DNA of 64,000 nucleotides, from NCBI RefSeq assembly GCF_016859125.1, contig NZ_CP069338.1, forward strand, positions 6,821,501 through 6,885,500, in the 5' to 3' direction. Below the pieces are notes generated by a model that was not told where the DNA came from, did not search any database, and saw only the letters and a program-made list of their open reading frames with translations. The DNA comes from Archangium violaceum (lineage in GTDB: Bacteria; Myxococcota; Myxococcia; Myxococcales; Myxococcaceae). Below, piece after piece: positions 51,173-62,200 of the stretch (the first letter of the stretch is position 1; each line of letters starts with the position of its first letter). The position numbers and the translations under genes were made by a program.

Positions 51173-53536
51173 TCAATCTTCCACGATGACCGTCACCGGC
51201 TGGCTCACCTGGGGGCGGTGCACCATCGCCGCGGTGATGACGTGTTGTCCGGGCCGCAGGCTCCAGCGGAACTCGTGCGGATAGGTCACCGTGGCCACCG
51301 GCACCCCATCCACCAGCCAGACGATGGGTTCCGTGCTCGGTGTCACGTCCGCCGCCAGTCGCAGCGTCGAGGCCGAGGCCGGCGTGTCCGGATCGTAGAG
51401 CAGCCGCACCAGTCCCTTCGGCTCGCGGATGGCCACCCTGGGTTCCACCTCCTCGGGCCGGCTCGGGCAGAACGGGCTCTCCCGCAGCGGCGCGATGTCC
51501 AGGTGTTGCTTCCATGCCCACCGCTCGTACTCCTCCGGCAGGGCCAGCATCACCCGCGTCACCACCTCGCGCTCCGGGCAGGTGGGGCCCGCCAGCAGGC
51601 CATTGCGCCGGTCCAGCCGGACGCGTGCGTGGAAGGGGCACGTCTGTGTCGGGGCCGTGCCCGGGACGAACCACTCGCTCTTTCGGTGGGGGCACTCCGG
51701 CCCGGCCAGCCGGCCGGAGAGTGGGCACACGTCAATGGCGAGGGCGCCCGAGGGGGGCGGGAAGCTGTCGAGCACCGGCCGGTACGGGCGCCACCCGGGC
51801 ATCACCGCATCGAGGATTTCATGCACCGCGCCCGCCGCGCCGAGCAGTCCGCCCACGCCGTTCATCCGGCGCCAGTCATGGTTGCCCACCCATACGACCA
51901 CCAGCAGCCGATCGCTGAAGGCCGCCGCCCACGCATCGCGGTAGCCCTGACTGGTGCCCGTCTTCACCGCCACGGCGTAGGGGTAGTCCAGCGTGCTGCC
52001 CACGGGGAACGTCGGCCGCCGCGCCAGCGGGTCCGCGAGGATGTGGCGCACCAGCTGTGCCGCCTCGCGTGTCATCAACCGGCGCGAGGGCGCCATCGGC
52101 TCGTCGGCGAAGCGCCGCAGCGGGCGCGTCTCCCCCTCGTGTGCGAGCACCATGTACAGCCCCGTCAGTTCCTCCAGGGTGACGTGCAGGTTGCCCACCG
52201 CCAGCCCCAGGCCGTAGCGGTCCGGCTCGTACGAGATGCCTCCCACGCCCGCCTTCTCCAGGAAGCGCAGCGCCGGCTCCACCCCCACCTGCTCCAGCAC
52301 GCGCAGGGCGGGGATGTTGCGTGAATTGCCGAGTGCCTCGCGCAGCAGCATGGGACCCAGGAAGGCGTGGTTGATGTTCTCCGGCATGTAGCTCCGGCCG
52401 TTCTCCACCCGTACGTCCATGGGCGTATCCGCCAGCTCCGTGGCGGCGGTGACGATGCCCTTCTCCAGGGCCAGTCCATAGAGGAAGGGTTTGAGCGTGG
52501 AGCCCGGCGAGCGCCGCTGCTTCACGAAGTCGATGGCGCCCCGGTGCTCCTCGTCGAAGAAGTCTCGCGAGCCCACGTACGCGAGGATGTCGCCTGTCTC
52601 CGTGTCCACCACCAGCGCGGCCGTATTGCCCGCTCCCGAGCCATCCAGTGGGTTGAGGTTGCGCTGGAGGATGTGCGCCACCTTCGATTGAATCTCCAGG
52701 TCCAGCGTCGCCGTGGAGATGGGTTGGAGACGGGCTCGGGCCAGCTCGCTCCACTCCAGCACCGCGTGCAGCGCCTCGGGCATGCGTTGGGGCCGGGGCA
52801 CCAGTCCCAGGTCCGCCTGGAGGGATTGCTCCAATTCCTCGCGCGAGAGGGTCCCCTGTGCGTGCAGGGCCCGGAGGATGCGGTGGCTGCGCTTGAGGGC
52901 GCGCCGCAGTCCCTCCTGGGTGTATGGGTTCATCCGCCCGGGCAATTGCGGCAGGCCCGCGAGGAAGGCCGCCTGTGCCCAAGACAGGTCCTCCACCGGC
53001 TTGTCGAAGTAGAGGCGCGCGGCGCGCACCACCCCGTGCACCCGGTTGCCGTACGGCGCGATGGCCAGGTACTGGCGCAGCACCTTCTCGTGGCCGTGCC
53101 CGTGTACGAGCAGCAGTGCCTCCACCGCCTCGCGCACCTTGCGCCCCGCGGTGCGCTCCCCGGGCGTCTGCATCCGCGCCACCTGCATGGCCAGCGTGGA
53201 CGCGCCGGAGATGACGCGCAGGTTGCTCACGTTCTGCTTCAGGGCTCGCGCCACCGACGGCAGGTACACGCCCGGGTGCTCGTAGAAGTGCCGGTCCTCG
53301 GTGATGAGCGTGGCCTGGACGATGCGCTCGGGCAGCACGTAGGGCACCGGCCAGTAGCCGAGCTCCCCGCCCGCTCCGGGCACCTCGCCCAGGTACGCGC
53401 CCCGCCGGTCCAGCACGAGGCGCGAGGGCTCGTAGCCGAGCAGCCCATCCTGGAGGCCGGAGGCGAACCACGCGCCCGCCGCCAGCACCACGGCGAGCGC
53501 CGCCGCCACCCGCCAGCGTGTCCTCCTACTTCTCAT
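51173..53536 (-). CDS. pbpC: Penicillin-binding protein 1C
   Basis: 787 residues. An N-terminal membrane anchor (~8-26) is followed by a GT51 transglycosylase domain (catalytic Glu80 in EDRHFYEHPGV; SGASTLAMQVARM), a transpeptidase domain with S346-TLK349, S405-R-N407 and K525-T-G527, and a C-terminal BiPBP_C domain (TPASASTLRLAADVTPSTEP; PVATVTYPHEFRWSL). It is a peptidoglycan synthase found beside alpha-2-macroglobulin genes in many Gram-negatives. ATG 53536 overlaps the macroglobulin stop by 11 bp and has GGGAG upstream. Last gene of the operon. Confidence 0.95.
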   Translation of the reverse strand: MRSRRTRWRVAAALAVVLAAGAWFASGLQDGLLGYEPSRLVLDRRGAYLGEVPGAGGELGYWPVPYVLPERIVQATLITEDRHFYEHPGVYLPSVARALKQNVSNLRVISGASTLAMQVARMQTPGERTAGRKVREAVEALLLVHGHGHEKVLRQYLAIAPYGNRVHGVVRAARLYFDKPVEDLSWAQAAFLAGLPQLPGRMNPYTQEGLRRALKRSHRILRALHAQGTLSREELEQSLQADLGLVPRPQRMPEALHAVLEWSELARARLQPISTATLDLEIQSKVAHILQRNLNPLDGSGAGNTAALVVDTETGDILAYVGSRDFFDEEHRGAIDFVKQRRSPGSTLKPFLYGLALEKGIVTAATELADTPMDVRVENGRSYMPENINHAFLGPMLLREALGNSRNIPALRVLEQVGVEPALRFLEKAGVGGISYEPDRYGLGLAVGNLHVTLEELTGLYMVLAHEGETRPLRRFADEPMAPSRRLMTREAAQLVRHILADPLARRPTFPVGSTLDYPYAVAVKTGTSQGYRDAWAAAFSDRLLVVVWVGNHDWRRMNGVGGLLGAAGAVHEILDAVMPGWRPYRPVLDSFPPPSGALAIDVCPLSGRLAGPECPHRKSEWFVPGTAPTQTCPFHARVRLDRRNGLLAGPTCPEREVVTRVMLALPEEYERWAWKQHLDIAPLRESPFCPSRPEEVEPRVAIREPKGLVRLLYDPDTPASASTLRLAADVTPSTEPIVWLVDGVPVATVTYPHEFRWSLRPGQHVITAAMVHRPQVSQPVTVIVED

Positions 53537-56500
53537 GCTCTCCCTTCACCACGATCCGCAGGCCCTCGCCGCGGCCTCGCACCGACTCGCGGTACATCAG
53601 CTCGGCGTAGGGCGCCGGGTGCACGAAGGAGCCCTCGGTGGCGGCGCGCACCCGGAAGTGGAAGGTGTGCGTGCCTCGCGGCATGTGCAGGAAGTAGTAG
53701 CGCACCTCGTTGTCCAGGCGTTGCACGTAGGCCGGGGTGAGGGAGTCCGTCTGCGAGGGCTTCGCGTCCGACGAGGCGTTCGCCAGCTCCGGGTTGAGGG
53801 GCTCGAGTCCCGCGGCGAAGGGCACCACCAGCGCCACGTGGTTGCGCCCCTCCTCGGTGACGATGCGCGTGTGTAGCTCCAGGATGTCGCCCACCTTCAG
53901 CTGTTGCACGTCTCCGGCCTTGTCCTCGAAGCGCGTCTCCTCGGAGCCGTCCGCGTGCAGCCAGGTGGCTCCGCGCGACACGATGAAACCCTGCTTGAGC
54001 GGAGCCACCCTGTCCCCCGGCGTGGATGGCACGTACCGGGCCTCCACGCGCATGCCCACGGGCCCGCCCTTCACCGTGGCCGTCAGGGTCGCGTCGCTGG
54101 CCACCTCCGCGCGGGCCGTCTTCGCGTCCTTGCCCACCTCGAGGGTGGCTCCCGAGGAGAGCTTCGCGGTGGTATTCGGCACCGCGGGCTTCGCCTTGGA
54201 CAGGTACAACCCCAGCGCGCCGATGGCCCGCCTGTTCTCGAAGGTGCTGCCGAAGCCCGACTCCGCGCTCGCGTACGAGAGCAGTGCGTCGCGCAGTTGG
54301 TCCAGCCGCGGCTCGGCCGGGTCGAGCAGCACCAGCGCCTCGAAGACGGCCGCCACGCTCGAGGGCCGCGAGCTGAGATAGCCGTAGCCTCCCCACGCCT
54401 CGCGCCGCCACTCGAGGCCCTCGAAGACGGGCTTGCCGTTCTTGAGCTTGATGATGACGCTGTCCCACAGCTCCTTGCGCAGCACCTCCAGATTGGCGCG
54501 GTACACCGTGGCCTGGGTGGACATGGTCGTGGCCAGGTCCGCCAGGCTCTGGATGTCCAGGCGCTCGCGCAGCTGGAAGAGATCGATGAGGTAGTGCTCG
54601 TCCAGCGCGCCCACGCGGGTGAGGGCTCGCAGCGCCGCCGTCTGCTGGCTGTAGCGCCACTCCTGCACCAGCCCCGGGTAGTCGCTGCGCAGCACGCGCT
54701 TGAGTCCCTCCACCGCGCGGGTCTGCAGCTTCTCGTCCACCTTCAGCCCCGCGCGCCGTGCCGCGTCCAGGAACTCCACCGCCTGGGCCGTCACCTGCAC
54801 GTCGCCCGGCCCTCCCGGCCAGAAGGCCATCAGGCCCTGCTCGTCCTGGTAGAGCTCCATCTCCTCCTGGAGCCGCTGCACGTTGCCGTTGAGCTGCTTG
54901 CCGAAGGGCGTGCGGATGCCCAGCTCGCGAAGCACCGCGGCCTGCGCCACGTCCGGGTAGAGCTGCGACAGCTTCTGCTCGAGGCAGCCATGCGGGTACC
55001 CGGCCAGGTACTCCAGGCCGGAGACCAGCTCCAGCACGCCGGGGATGGCGGTGATGAAGACGTCCTGCGAGGCGGTGCCCGGACGCGCCGGCTCGGGCAG
55101 CGGCTTGAGCGTGACGTTGCCCGCGTTCAGCGTGTCGAAGTACGCGAAGTGCTCCACCGTGCGGTCCGGCAGCACGGGCAGTTGGACCTCGAAGGCGTCT
55201 CCCGCCTTGTCCGACTTGCGCTCGATGTCCACACGCACCTGGAGGGACTGCGGCTCGGACACATCCGCGTTCTTCACGGTGATGGGGGTGACGAAGCTCA
55301 TGGCCCGATTGGTCTGCAACTCCACGTTCTGGTTCAGCGGCTGGAGCTCCGCCGGGCCCGACACGCGCACCTTCACCGAGCCGGGTCCGCCATTGCCTTC
55401 CACCACGCGGCCCACCGCGCCGCCCCAGAAGCGATCTCCCTGGCGCACGAAGCGCGGGAGCTGCGGCTGCACCAGCACCGGCAGCCGCACGCGCAGCACC
55501 GTCTGCTTGTAGCCGAAACGCTGCAGCCCGGAGATGGCCACCGTGCGCACGCGGAAGTTGGTGAGGTCGTCCGACAGCGGCACCTGCACCGTCAGCTTGC
55601 CGGAGGCCGGCACCTGCAGCGTGGCCTGGTAGTAGGGCACCGTCTGGAAGTTCTTGCGCACCACGCGCTTGCTTCCGCCCTCCATCTCCTCGTCCTCGCT
55701 GCCGTCACCGCCCGGGTCTTCCTCCTGCTCGAAGAGCTTGCCCACCAGGCTGTTGCGCGTGTCGCGCAGTGTGGTGCCGCGCGAGTTCTCCTTGATGAGC
55801 TCGTCGAGCGGGTGGAGCGTCGCTTCCGGCGCGAGCGACAGCACGGCCTCGTCCACCAGCCACAGCGTCACCTCGCCGGCCAGCGGCTTGCCCTGGTCGT
55901 CCTTGAGCGTCAGCTCCACCGGCACGGTGACCCCGGGACGCGCCGTCTCCGGGTGTTTGAGCTCCACCGCCACCTGGTTGCGCACCGGCTCCACCTTCAC
56001 GTCCACGGAGGCCCCGAGCGTCTGCGGCCGGTAGCGCGAGTCGTCCTTGTCTCCCTCGCCGAGCCGGCCGCGCATCAACAGCACGTGCACCGGCACGTTG
56101 GGGACGTGCTGGGAACGGATGGCCAGCTCGTGCACCGCCTTGCCACCGGACACGTCGTGCCAGGTGTAGGTATTGCCGCCCGGCTCCTCGACCACCACCA
56201 GCGCGCGGCCCTCCTGGAAGGGGCTCTGGATGATGAGACGCGCCGTTTCGCCCGGCTTGTACGACGTCTTGTCCGGGACGAGCCCGAAGACGCCCTGGCG
56301 CGACTTCTGCCAGGCGATGGGCGTCTGGCCTCCCACGTACAGGTCCGCCGTCAGCGTCTGCACGCGCCCCAGCTTGTCGCGCGCCACCAGCTCCACCACG
56401 TACACGCCGGACTCCTTCAGCTCCAGCGCGGGCGTGACGGGCTTCTCCTCCGTGGTGATTATCTTCTCCGCGAGCTTCACGTCCTCCTGCTCGGTGACGT

Positions 56501-59276
56501 ATCTGGCCTCGCCGGTGGCGAAGTGCGTCTCGCGCAGCTGGCTGTGCCAGATGCGCTTGTAGAGGCGCACCAGCACCTCCTGGCCCTTCACCAGCTTGTC
56601 ATCCACGCCCACGGCGATGAGCTCCGGCGTGAGCGTGAAGGGCTTGTCCGAGTAGCGCGGCAGCTTCATGCCCAGCACGAAGGGCGGCAGGGCCTTCACC
56701 TCCTGCGCGGAGGAGACGGGCTGGTTGTCCGCGCCGATGACGGTGGCCTCGAAGCGGTAGATGCGCGCCGAGCCGTCCAGGTCCAGCGCCGGGTTGACGC
56801 TCATCTCGTCGGCGCCGTTGTCGTCCAGCACCGCGTTGCGCGTCATGGTCTCCGGAGCGCGGCTCTGCCCCTCGCGGGCGAACTGGGTGCTGGAGGCGAA
56901 GAGGAAGCCCTCCCGCCCCTTGGGCACGTAGTAGTAGGGGCGGCGCGTCACCGTCCACGAGATGGGCTGCCCGGCCACGTTGCCGCCCGCGTAGTAGCGC
57001 GCCACCGCCTTCACCTTGAAGGGCCCGTCCAGGCGCGCCGTCGCGGGGCTGGAGAGCTGCACCTCGAAGGTGGGGATGCGGTAGGCCTCCACCTTGAACC
57101 CGCGGGTCGCGAGCGTCCGTCCCGTACGCACCTCGTCGAGCACCACCTGGTACTCACCGGTGGGCACGTCGTTCTCCTGGAACCCGGCGGAGAAGCCATA
57201 CAGCGCCGTGAAGGTCAGCGGCAGGTTCCAGACCTGCTCCCCCGGCCCCTGCACCCGCAGCGAGTACTTCTTCGCGTCCTCGGGGGCCACGAAGTCTCCG
57301 CCCACCTCGTTGCGCAGGAAGCCCTTGATGTAGACCTTCTCGCCCGGCCGGTAGATGGGGCGCTCCGTGAAGAGGAAGCCGCGCAGCCCGTCGTTCTGGG
57401 GCGGAGGTGTCTGCTGCGTCAACCACTCCAGCCAGCCCGAGGACGGCGACCAGTGGTTGTTGGCGAAGGACGCCGGAGGCTCGCGGGGATCCAACACGAG
57501 CAGGTCCTCGCCGTTCCGCACGGTGACGCGCTCGATGCGCACCCAGTCCGGTTGGGGACCGAGGCTCGCCCGGCCTCCCGAGTCCGTGGTGAGCTCGGTC
57601 TTGAAGGGCTCCTCGCGCGTGATGTTCCGGTTGTTCGGGTCCGTCACGCGGCGATGACCCTCGAGCACGATGCGCGCGCCCTTCACCACCTTCGCCTCGT
57701 CCAGCGTGCGCACGAAGAAGACGGCCTTGTCCCGCTCCTCCACCGTGCTGAGCGAGAGGTTGGTGATCTGCACGCGGACGTAGGAGCGCTCGGGCGCGCC
57801 GGTGAGCCGCCTCAGTCCGACGAGGTACGTGCCCGGCCGCACCTTGCCCACCACCGGGTTGAGCAGGGGCGCCAGGTCCAGGCCGAAGGTGGTGGTGCCT
57901 CCGCGCTTGGGCAGGGGCAGGTCCACCAGCGTGGAGACGAGCGGCGAGCCCAGCAGCCGGATGTGCGATCTCAGCTCGTCCTCGCCGATGTAGCCGGGCA
58001 TGGCCTTCACCTCGGGCTCCTCGCCCGGGAAGGGCGGCGCGCTCTCCTCGTTGATGACGATGGGGCGGTTGGGGAAGGGCCACAGGCCGGGGTGGAGCGG
58101 ATCCACCCGGTAGATGCGCACGTCCGCTCGCGCGTCACCGTAACCCTGCAACGGCAGCATGCGCGGGCCCTTGGCCTCCATCACCGCGGTGGCCTGCATC
58201 CAGCGCAGGAAGGGGCGCTTGAAGTCCAGGTGGAAGAAGACCTGGAGGTCCCCTGGATCCCTCAGCGGCCGATCGCTGTCGTCGCGGATGGGCGCGGCGC
58301 CGATGCGCATGCGGTACAGCGTGTCCGGTACGAACCTGCCTCGCAGCGCCACGCGCGAGCCGTAGGACTGGAAGTGCAGGTCCGGCACCGCGGGCTCCAG
58401 CCGCACCAGCTTCTTGAGCGCGGTGAGCGTGAGGCCCTCCACCGGCGCGGAGAAGACGAGCTGCGGCAGGTCTCCCTGGTTGCCGCACGCGAGCGCCATG
58501 TCCCGGGGCGTGGAGGCGCCTCCCGTGAGAGAGAACAGGCTCGCGCCGCACTGCACCTTCTGGAGGTGGAAGGCGGGCCGCGTGGACAGCCGGCCCACCC
58601 ACAGCACCTTGTCCTCGTCGCCCAGCGCGAGACTGACGTTGACGCGCAGCTGCTTGCCCTCGGGCACGTCCTCCTCGAGGGTGATGGCGTAGACGGCCTG
58701 CTCGCGCTGGCTGCCGCGCGGCAGTTGCGACAGCGTCCAGTCCTTCAGCACCCGCGTGGGCGAGTCCGCCAGTCCCGGCAGCTCCCTCACCTCCAGCCGG
58801 AGCATCTTGCGCAGCGAGTCGAGCGGCAGCGCCTGCGGGAAGGTGAGGGTGAAGGTGCGGAAGGGCCTCAGGTCCGTGCTGTCGGGCGACGGCGACATGC
58901 TCGAGGGCGCCGACATCATCGTGGTGAGGACCTTGCGCGCGCCGTTCGCCTCGAAGGAGAAGCGCGCCAGCGCGGGCCAGGGCTCGGCGGGGCGGAACTG
59001 GAGCGTCTTGCGGTCCGCCCAGAACCACTGGCCGGGCCACGAGGGCACCACCTTGAGCAGCTTCGCGCCATCATCGGCGCTCTGCTTGCCGGGCCCCACG
59101 TTGTCGGAGAAGTAGACGGTGACCGGATCGAACCCGCGCAGGAACTGGTCGGGGAGGAGCTTCACGCCCCCACCCTCGGGGCGCTGGCTCTCGTCGGCCG
59201 GACGGTACTCCTGGGCTCGCGCGGGGACGGCCGCGAGCAGCAGGAGCAGGCAGAGAACGGAGTTCACGAGGCGCAT
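53526..59276 (-). CDS. Bacterial alpha-2-macroglobulin (YfhM-like)
   Basis: 1916 residues with a signal peptidase I type signal (VLCLLLLLAAVPARAQ), so periplasmic but not a lipoprotein, unlike E. coli YfhM. It shows the MG-domain series (RGFLFTERPIYRPGEKVYIK; KTSYKPGETARLIIQSPF), an acidic bait-like region with EEDPGGDGSEDEEMEG, and the thioester GCLEQ at Cys1431 (54975-54986). Such proteins trap proteases that attack the envelope. ATG 59276 was chosen (TGATG with the upstream gene); GTG 59279 is an alternative. Pairing with PBP1C suggests cooperation in wall repair and defence. Confidence 0.93.
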   Translation of the reverse strand: MRLVNSVLCLLLLLAAVPARAQEYRPADESQRPEGGGVKLLPDQFLRGFDPVTVYFSDNVGPGKQSADDGAKLLKVVPSWPGQWFWADRKTLQFRPAEPWPALARFSFEANGARKVLTTMMSAPSSMSPSPDSTDLRPFRTFTLTFPQALPLDSLRKMLRLEVRELPGLADSPTRVLKDWTLSQLPRGSQREQAVYAITLEEDVPEGKQLRVNVSLALGDEDKVLWVGRLSTRPAFHLQKVQCGASLFSLTGGASTPRDMALACGNQGDLPQLVFSAPVEGLTLTALKKLVRLEPAVPDLHFQSYGSRVALRGRFVPDTLYRMRIGAAPIRDDSDRPLRDPGDLQVFFHLDFKRPFLRWMQATAVMEAKGPRMLPLQGYGDARADVRIYRVDPLHPGLWPFPNRPIVINEESAPPFPGEEPEVKAMPGYIGEDELRSHIRLLGSPLVSTLVDLPLPKRGGTTTFGLDLAPLLNPVVGKVRPGTYLVGLRRLTGAPERSYVRVQITNLSLSTVEERDKAVFFVRTLDEAKVVKGARIVLEGHRRVTDPNNRNITREEPFKTELTTDSGGRASLGPQPDWVRIERVTVRNGEDLLVLDPREPPASFANNHWSPSSGWLEWLTQQTPPPQNDGLRGFLFTERPIYRPGEKVYIKGFLRNEVGGDFVAPEDAKKYSLRVQGPGEQVWNLPLTFTALYGFSAGFQENDVPTGEYQVVLDEVRTGRTLATRGFKVEAYRIPTFEVQLSSPATARLDGPFKVKAVARYYAGGNVAGQPISWTVTRRPYYYVPKGREGFLFASSTQFAREGQSRAPETMTRNAVLDDNGADEMSVNPALDLDGSARIYRFEATVIGADNQPVSSAQEVKALPPFVLGMKLPRYSDKPFTLTPELIAVGVDDKLVKGQEVLVRLYKRIWHSQLRETHFATGEARYVTEQEDVKLAEKIITTEEKPVTPALELKESGVYVVELVARDKLGRVQTLTADLYVGGQTPIAWQKSRQGVFGLVPDKTSYKPGETARLIIQSPFQEGRALVVVEEPGGNTYTWHDVSGGKAVHELAIRSQHVPNVPVHVLLMRGRLGEGDKDDSRYRPQTLGASVDVKVEPVRNQVAVELKHPETARPGVTVPVELTLKDDQGKPLAGEVTLWLVDEAVLSLAPEATLHPLDELIKENSRGTTLRDTRNSLVGKLFEQEEDPGGDGSEDEEMEGGSKRVVRKNFQTVPYYQATLQVPASGKLTVQVPLSDDLTNFRVRTVAISGLQRFGYKQTVLRVRLPVLVQPQLPRFVRQGDRFWGGAVGRVVEGNGGPGSVKVRVSGPAELQPLNQNVELQTNRAMSFVTPITVKNADVSEPQSLQVRVDIERKSDKAGDAFEVQLPVLPDRTVEHFAYFDTLNAGNVTLKPLPEPARPGTASQDVFITAIPGVLELVSGLEYLAGYPHGCLEQKLSQLYPDVAQAAVLRELGIRTPFGKQLNGNVQRLQEEMELYQDEQGLMAFWPGGPGDVQVTAQAVEFLDAARRAGLKVDEKLQTRAVEGLKRVLRSDYPGLVQEWRYSQQTAALRALTRVGALDEHYLIDLFQLRERLDIQSLADLATTMSTQATVYRANLEVLRKELWDSVIIKLKNGKPVFEGLEWRREAWGGYGYLSSRPSSVAAVFEALVLLDPAEPRLDQLRDALLSYASAESGFGSTFENRRAIGALGLYLSKAKPAVPNTTAKLSSGATLEVGKDAKTARAEVASDATLTATVKGGPVGMRVEARYVPSTPGDRVAPLKQGFIVSRGATWLHADGSEETRFEDKAGDVQQLKVGDILELHTRIVTEEGRNHVALVVPFAAGLEPLNPELANASSDAKPSQTDSLTPAYVQRLDNEVRYYFLHMPRGTHTFHFRVRAATEGSFVHPAPYAELMYRESVRGRGEGLRIVVKGEHEK

Positions 59277-62200
59277 CACGGGTTGGCTCCGATGCGATTG
59301 AAGAAGTCACGCAGGTAGTCCTCGGGGACGTCGGTCCGGGTGCCGGCGAGTCCCACGAGGACGGGCTTGAAGGGGAGGGGACGCGCCAGTGTCTGGGGCG
59401 CGTGGATGGCGAGCAGGTACGTGCCCTTCTCCAGGGAGAGCAGTTGCTGGCAGCCCTCGCCCAACACGCGCTGGGTGGTGTCGAGCACGGTGCACTGGAG
59501 CAGCTCGGCGGGCACCTGCAGCCCCAGGCCGACGTTTCCGGCCGCTTCGGTGTTGAAGCGGAAGTAGCGCGTCTGGCCCGGCGCCACCCAGCTCTCTTCC
59601 TGGGAGACACCCTCGGTCAGCTCCTTCACCGGCTCGTGCGTCCAGGTGACGGCGCCGGAGAGGGGCTGGCCAGCGAAGCCACGCACCACCATGCGGTAGG
59701 TGCCGGCCTCGAGCAGCCGATCCAGGGCGCAGCCGCGCTCCAGGCCCGCCACCGCGAGCACCGTGGTGTCCCGGGTGAGGCCGCACACGCCCGAGTCGCC
59801 GCGCAGGTGGACGACGGCGTCGGCGGGCACGGTGAAGGTGCGCTCCAGGGTCGCGCCAGAGAGGCGCAGGGCCTTCGCGGCGGGCAGCTCGGGCACCTTC
59901 CCCTTGGAGGCGGGCGGCAGCAGGGCCGTGGCCAGCCCGGCCGCTGGCGCGAGCACCGCGCGCACGCCACCCGGGTTCGTCTCCAGCAGGAGGTTGCCGC
60001 CGTGGTTCGGAGGCACCTGGAGCTCACAGCCCTCCAGCCGCGTCCCGTCATCGAGCGCGGCCACGCACCGCTCCGCGCCCGTCACCTTCAGCTGGCGCGG
60101 GGCGTCCGACGTGCCGAAGTGCAGCAGGTGCTGGCCGGGCACGCGGGCCATGGTCTCGAAGAGGGTCGCGAGGGGCACGGACGGCTTCGCCGCTTCCACC
60201 GCGATGACTTCCGTCTGGACGCGGGACTCGGCTGGGGACCAGACGAACACCGCGCCACCCGTGCCGCTCAGGAGGCAGCGCGAGAGCGCCTCGCCCGGCG
60301 AGCACAGGTCCACCGCGGCGCCCTTGCCATCCACCAGCACGGCCCAGGCGCCCTGGGGGAGGGAGAGCTGCACGCGCACCGGCTCGTCGGGCATCACCAG
60401 GCGCAGGCCGGGCCCGCTGCTCCACGACAGCTCCTGGAGGCCGGGCGTCAGCGGCACGGACGAGGTGGGCACGGGGACGGAGCGCCGCGTGACGGTGGCC
60501 TCGCCCTTCTCGCCTCCGGGCGTCCACCAGCGCGCGAGTGACTCCTTCGTGGAGCCGGTCGCCGCGAAGCACACGGAGCTGCGCTGCTGGGCCACGCCCC
60601 CGTCCAGCCGGCACGCCGGGTAGGCCGGGTCGCCGAAGGGCACGCTCACACGCAGCAGGTGCAGGGCTTCCCGCTTCGTGCGCTGACGTTGGAGTGTGAT
60701 CTCCCGCGTCAACGCGGCGCGCTCCTCTTCGACGTTCTCCAGTGTGTCCACTCGCTCGGAGAGGGAGAGCTTCGTCTCGGCGGTGGCGCCGGGAACGCCG
60801 AACACCCAGTCCCCGGCATTCAGCGATGCCTCGGGGCCGCACGGATTCAGGGGGCCCTGCTCGGACGCGGGCAGGCAGTAGACGCCGCGGCCCGTCGCGT
60901 AGCGGCCGGGCGCCGGCACCTGGGCGCTGGTGGCCTCACCCGCCGGAATCTTCCCCCCGAAGGGACGCAGGGGCCGCGCCGCCACGCCCGTGCTCACCTT
61001 GGTGGGCTGGCCCAGCGTCCACACGCGCACGCGCCAGGGCGAGGTGCCCGGTTTCAGCAGCATCAGGCACTCGCGGGTGTCCATCTGTCGCGACACCACC
61101 GCGCCACGCTCGTCCTCCAGCGCGCACGAGAAGGGCGCCCTGGCACGCAGGGCCACCTGCTGCAGCGCCTCCGCCGGCACGGGCGGCAACGTGGCTCGCA
61201 CCACGCCGGTGCCCACGTTCAGCGTGCCCCCCTCGGCGAGCACTCCAGCGTCGGACACCTGGGCCAGTTTCACGGAGACACGGGTGGGGCCGGGCTGCTG
61301 CGTCTGGCTCTCCAGCACCAGCGTGTAGCCGCCCCTGGGGAGCGGCTCGGCGATGGCGCAGTTCCAGTCCGCGCCGTGGTCCGAGCTCTCCACCACGAGC
61401 CGCCCCGAGTCATCGAAGAGGCGGCAGCGCACGTCCGTGCTGCCACGCGTGAAGAGGCGCAGCGTGCCGTCCTCGGACAGCACCAGGGGGATGCGGCCGG
61501 GGACGCTCACGTCCTTGGCCATGGGAGGCGCGAGCACCTCGGTGCGCAGGTACAGCGCGTAGGAGATGGCCACGTCCCCCCGGCTGTGCTCGGCCACCAG
61601 CCTGTAGCGTCCGGGCTCGAGGGTGAGGGACTGGCCCTCGGGGGCCGGTGCGTTCGCCGCTGGCAGCGGCTCCACGAGCGCGGTGGGCGCGCTCTCCTCC
61701 TCGAGTGACTCGTAGGATTCGGAGGACTCCTCCGAGTACTCGTCGGAGGACTCATAGGACTCCTCCGGCGTGGGCTCCGGCTCGGGCGGAGGCGGCGGGG
61801 GAGGGGGCGTGTACGTCGTCTGAGGGGCGATGACCTCGACGGGCTTGAGCGCGCCATCCGCGGCGACGGCGTAGAGCCGCCCCTGCATGCCGTGGGTGAG
61901 CGTGAAGGCCACGTCCATCCGCGCCGGCACCTCGAAGGAGAACTCATCCTTGCCGTCCTTGCCGAGAGCCGCCCGGTACCACTTGTTGAAGAGCACCGCG
62001 TGCGTCTTGTTGCCCGAGAGCACCACCGGGGGCTCCACGCGCTCCAGCGCGGTGCGGCGCATGGACTCCACCGTCAGCGGGAGCTGCGTCCACAGGTACG
62101 TGCCCTTGCCGAGCCTCAGCGTCTGCTCGCAGGGCGTGGGCACCGTCACCACCGGCCAGCCCTTGGCGTCGTCCAGGCGGCACTGGAGGCTCGCGCCCGG

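Noticed and set aside
53904-59318. 1800-codon plus-strand open frame opposite the macroglobulin gene
   Set aside because: A mirror of a real gene with strong GC3; no recognisable domains.
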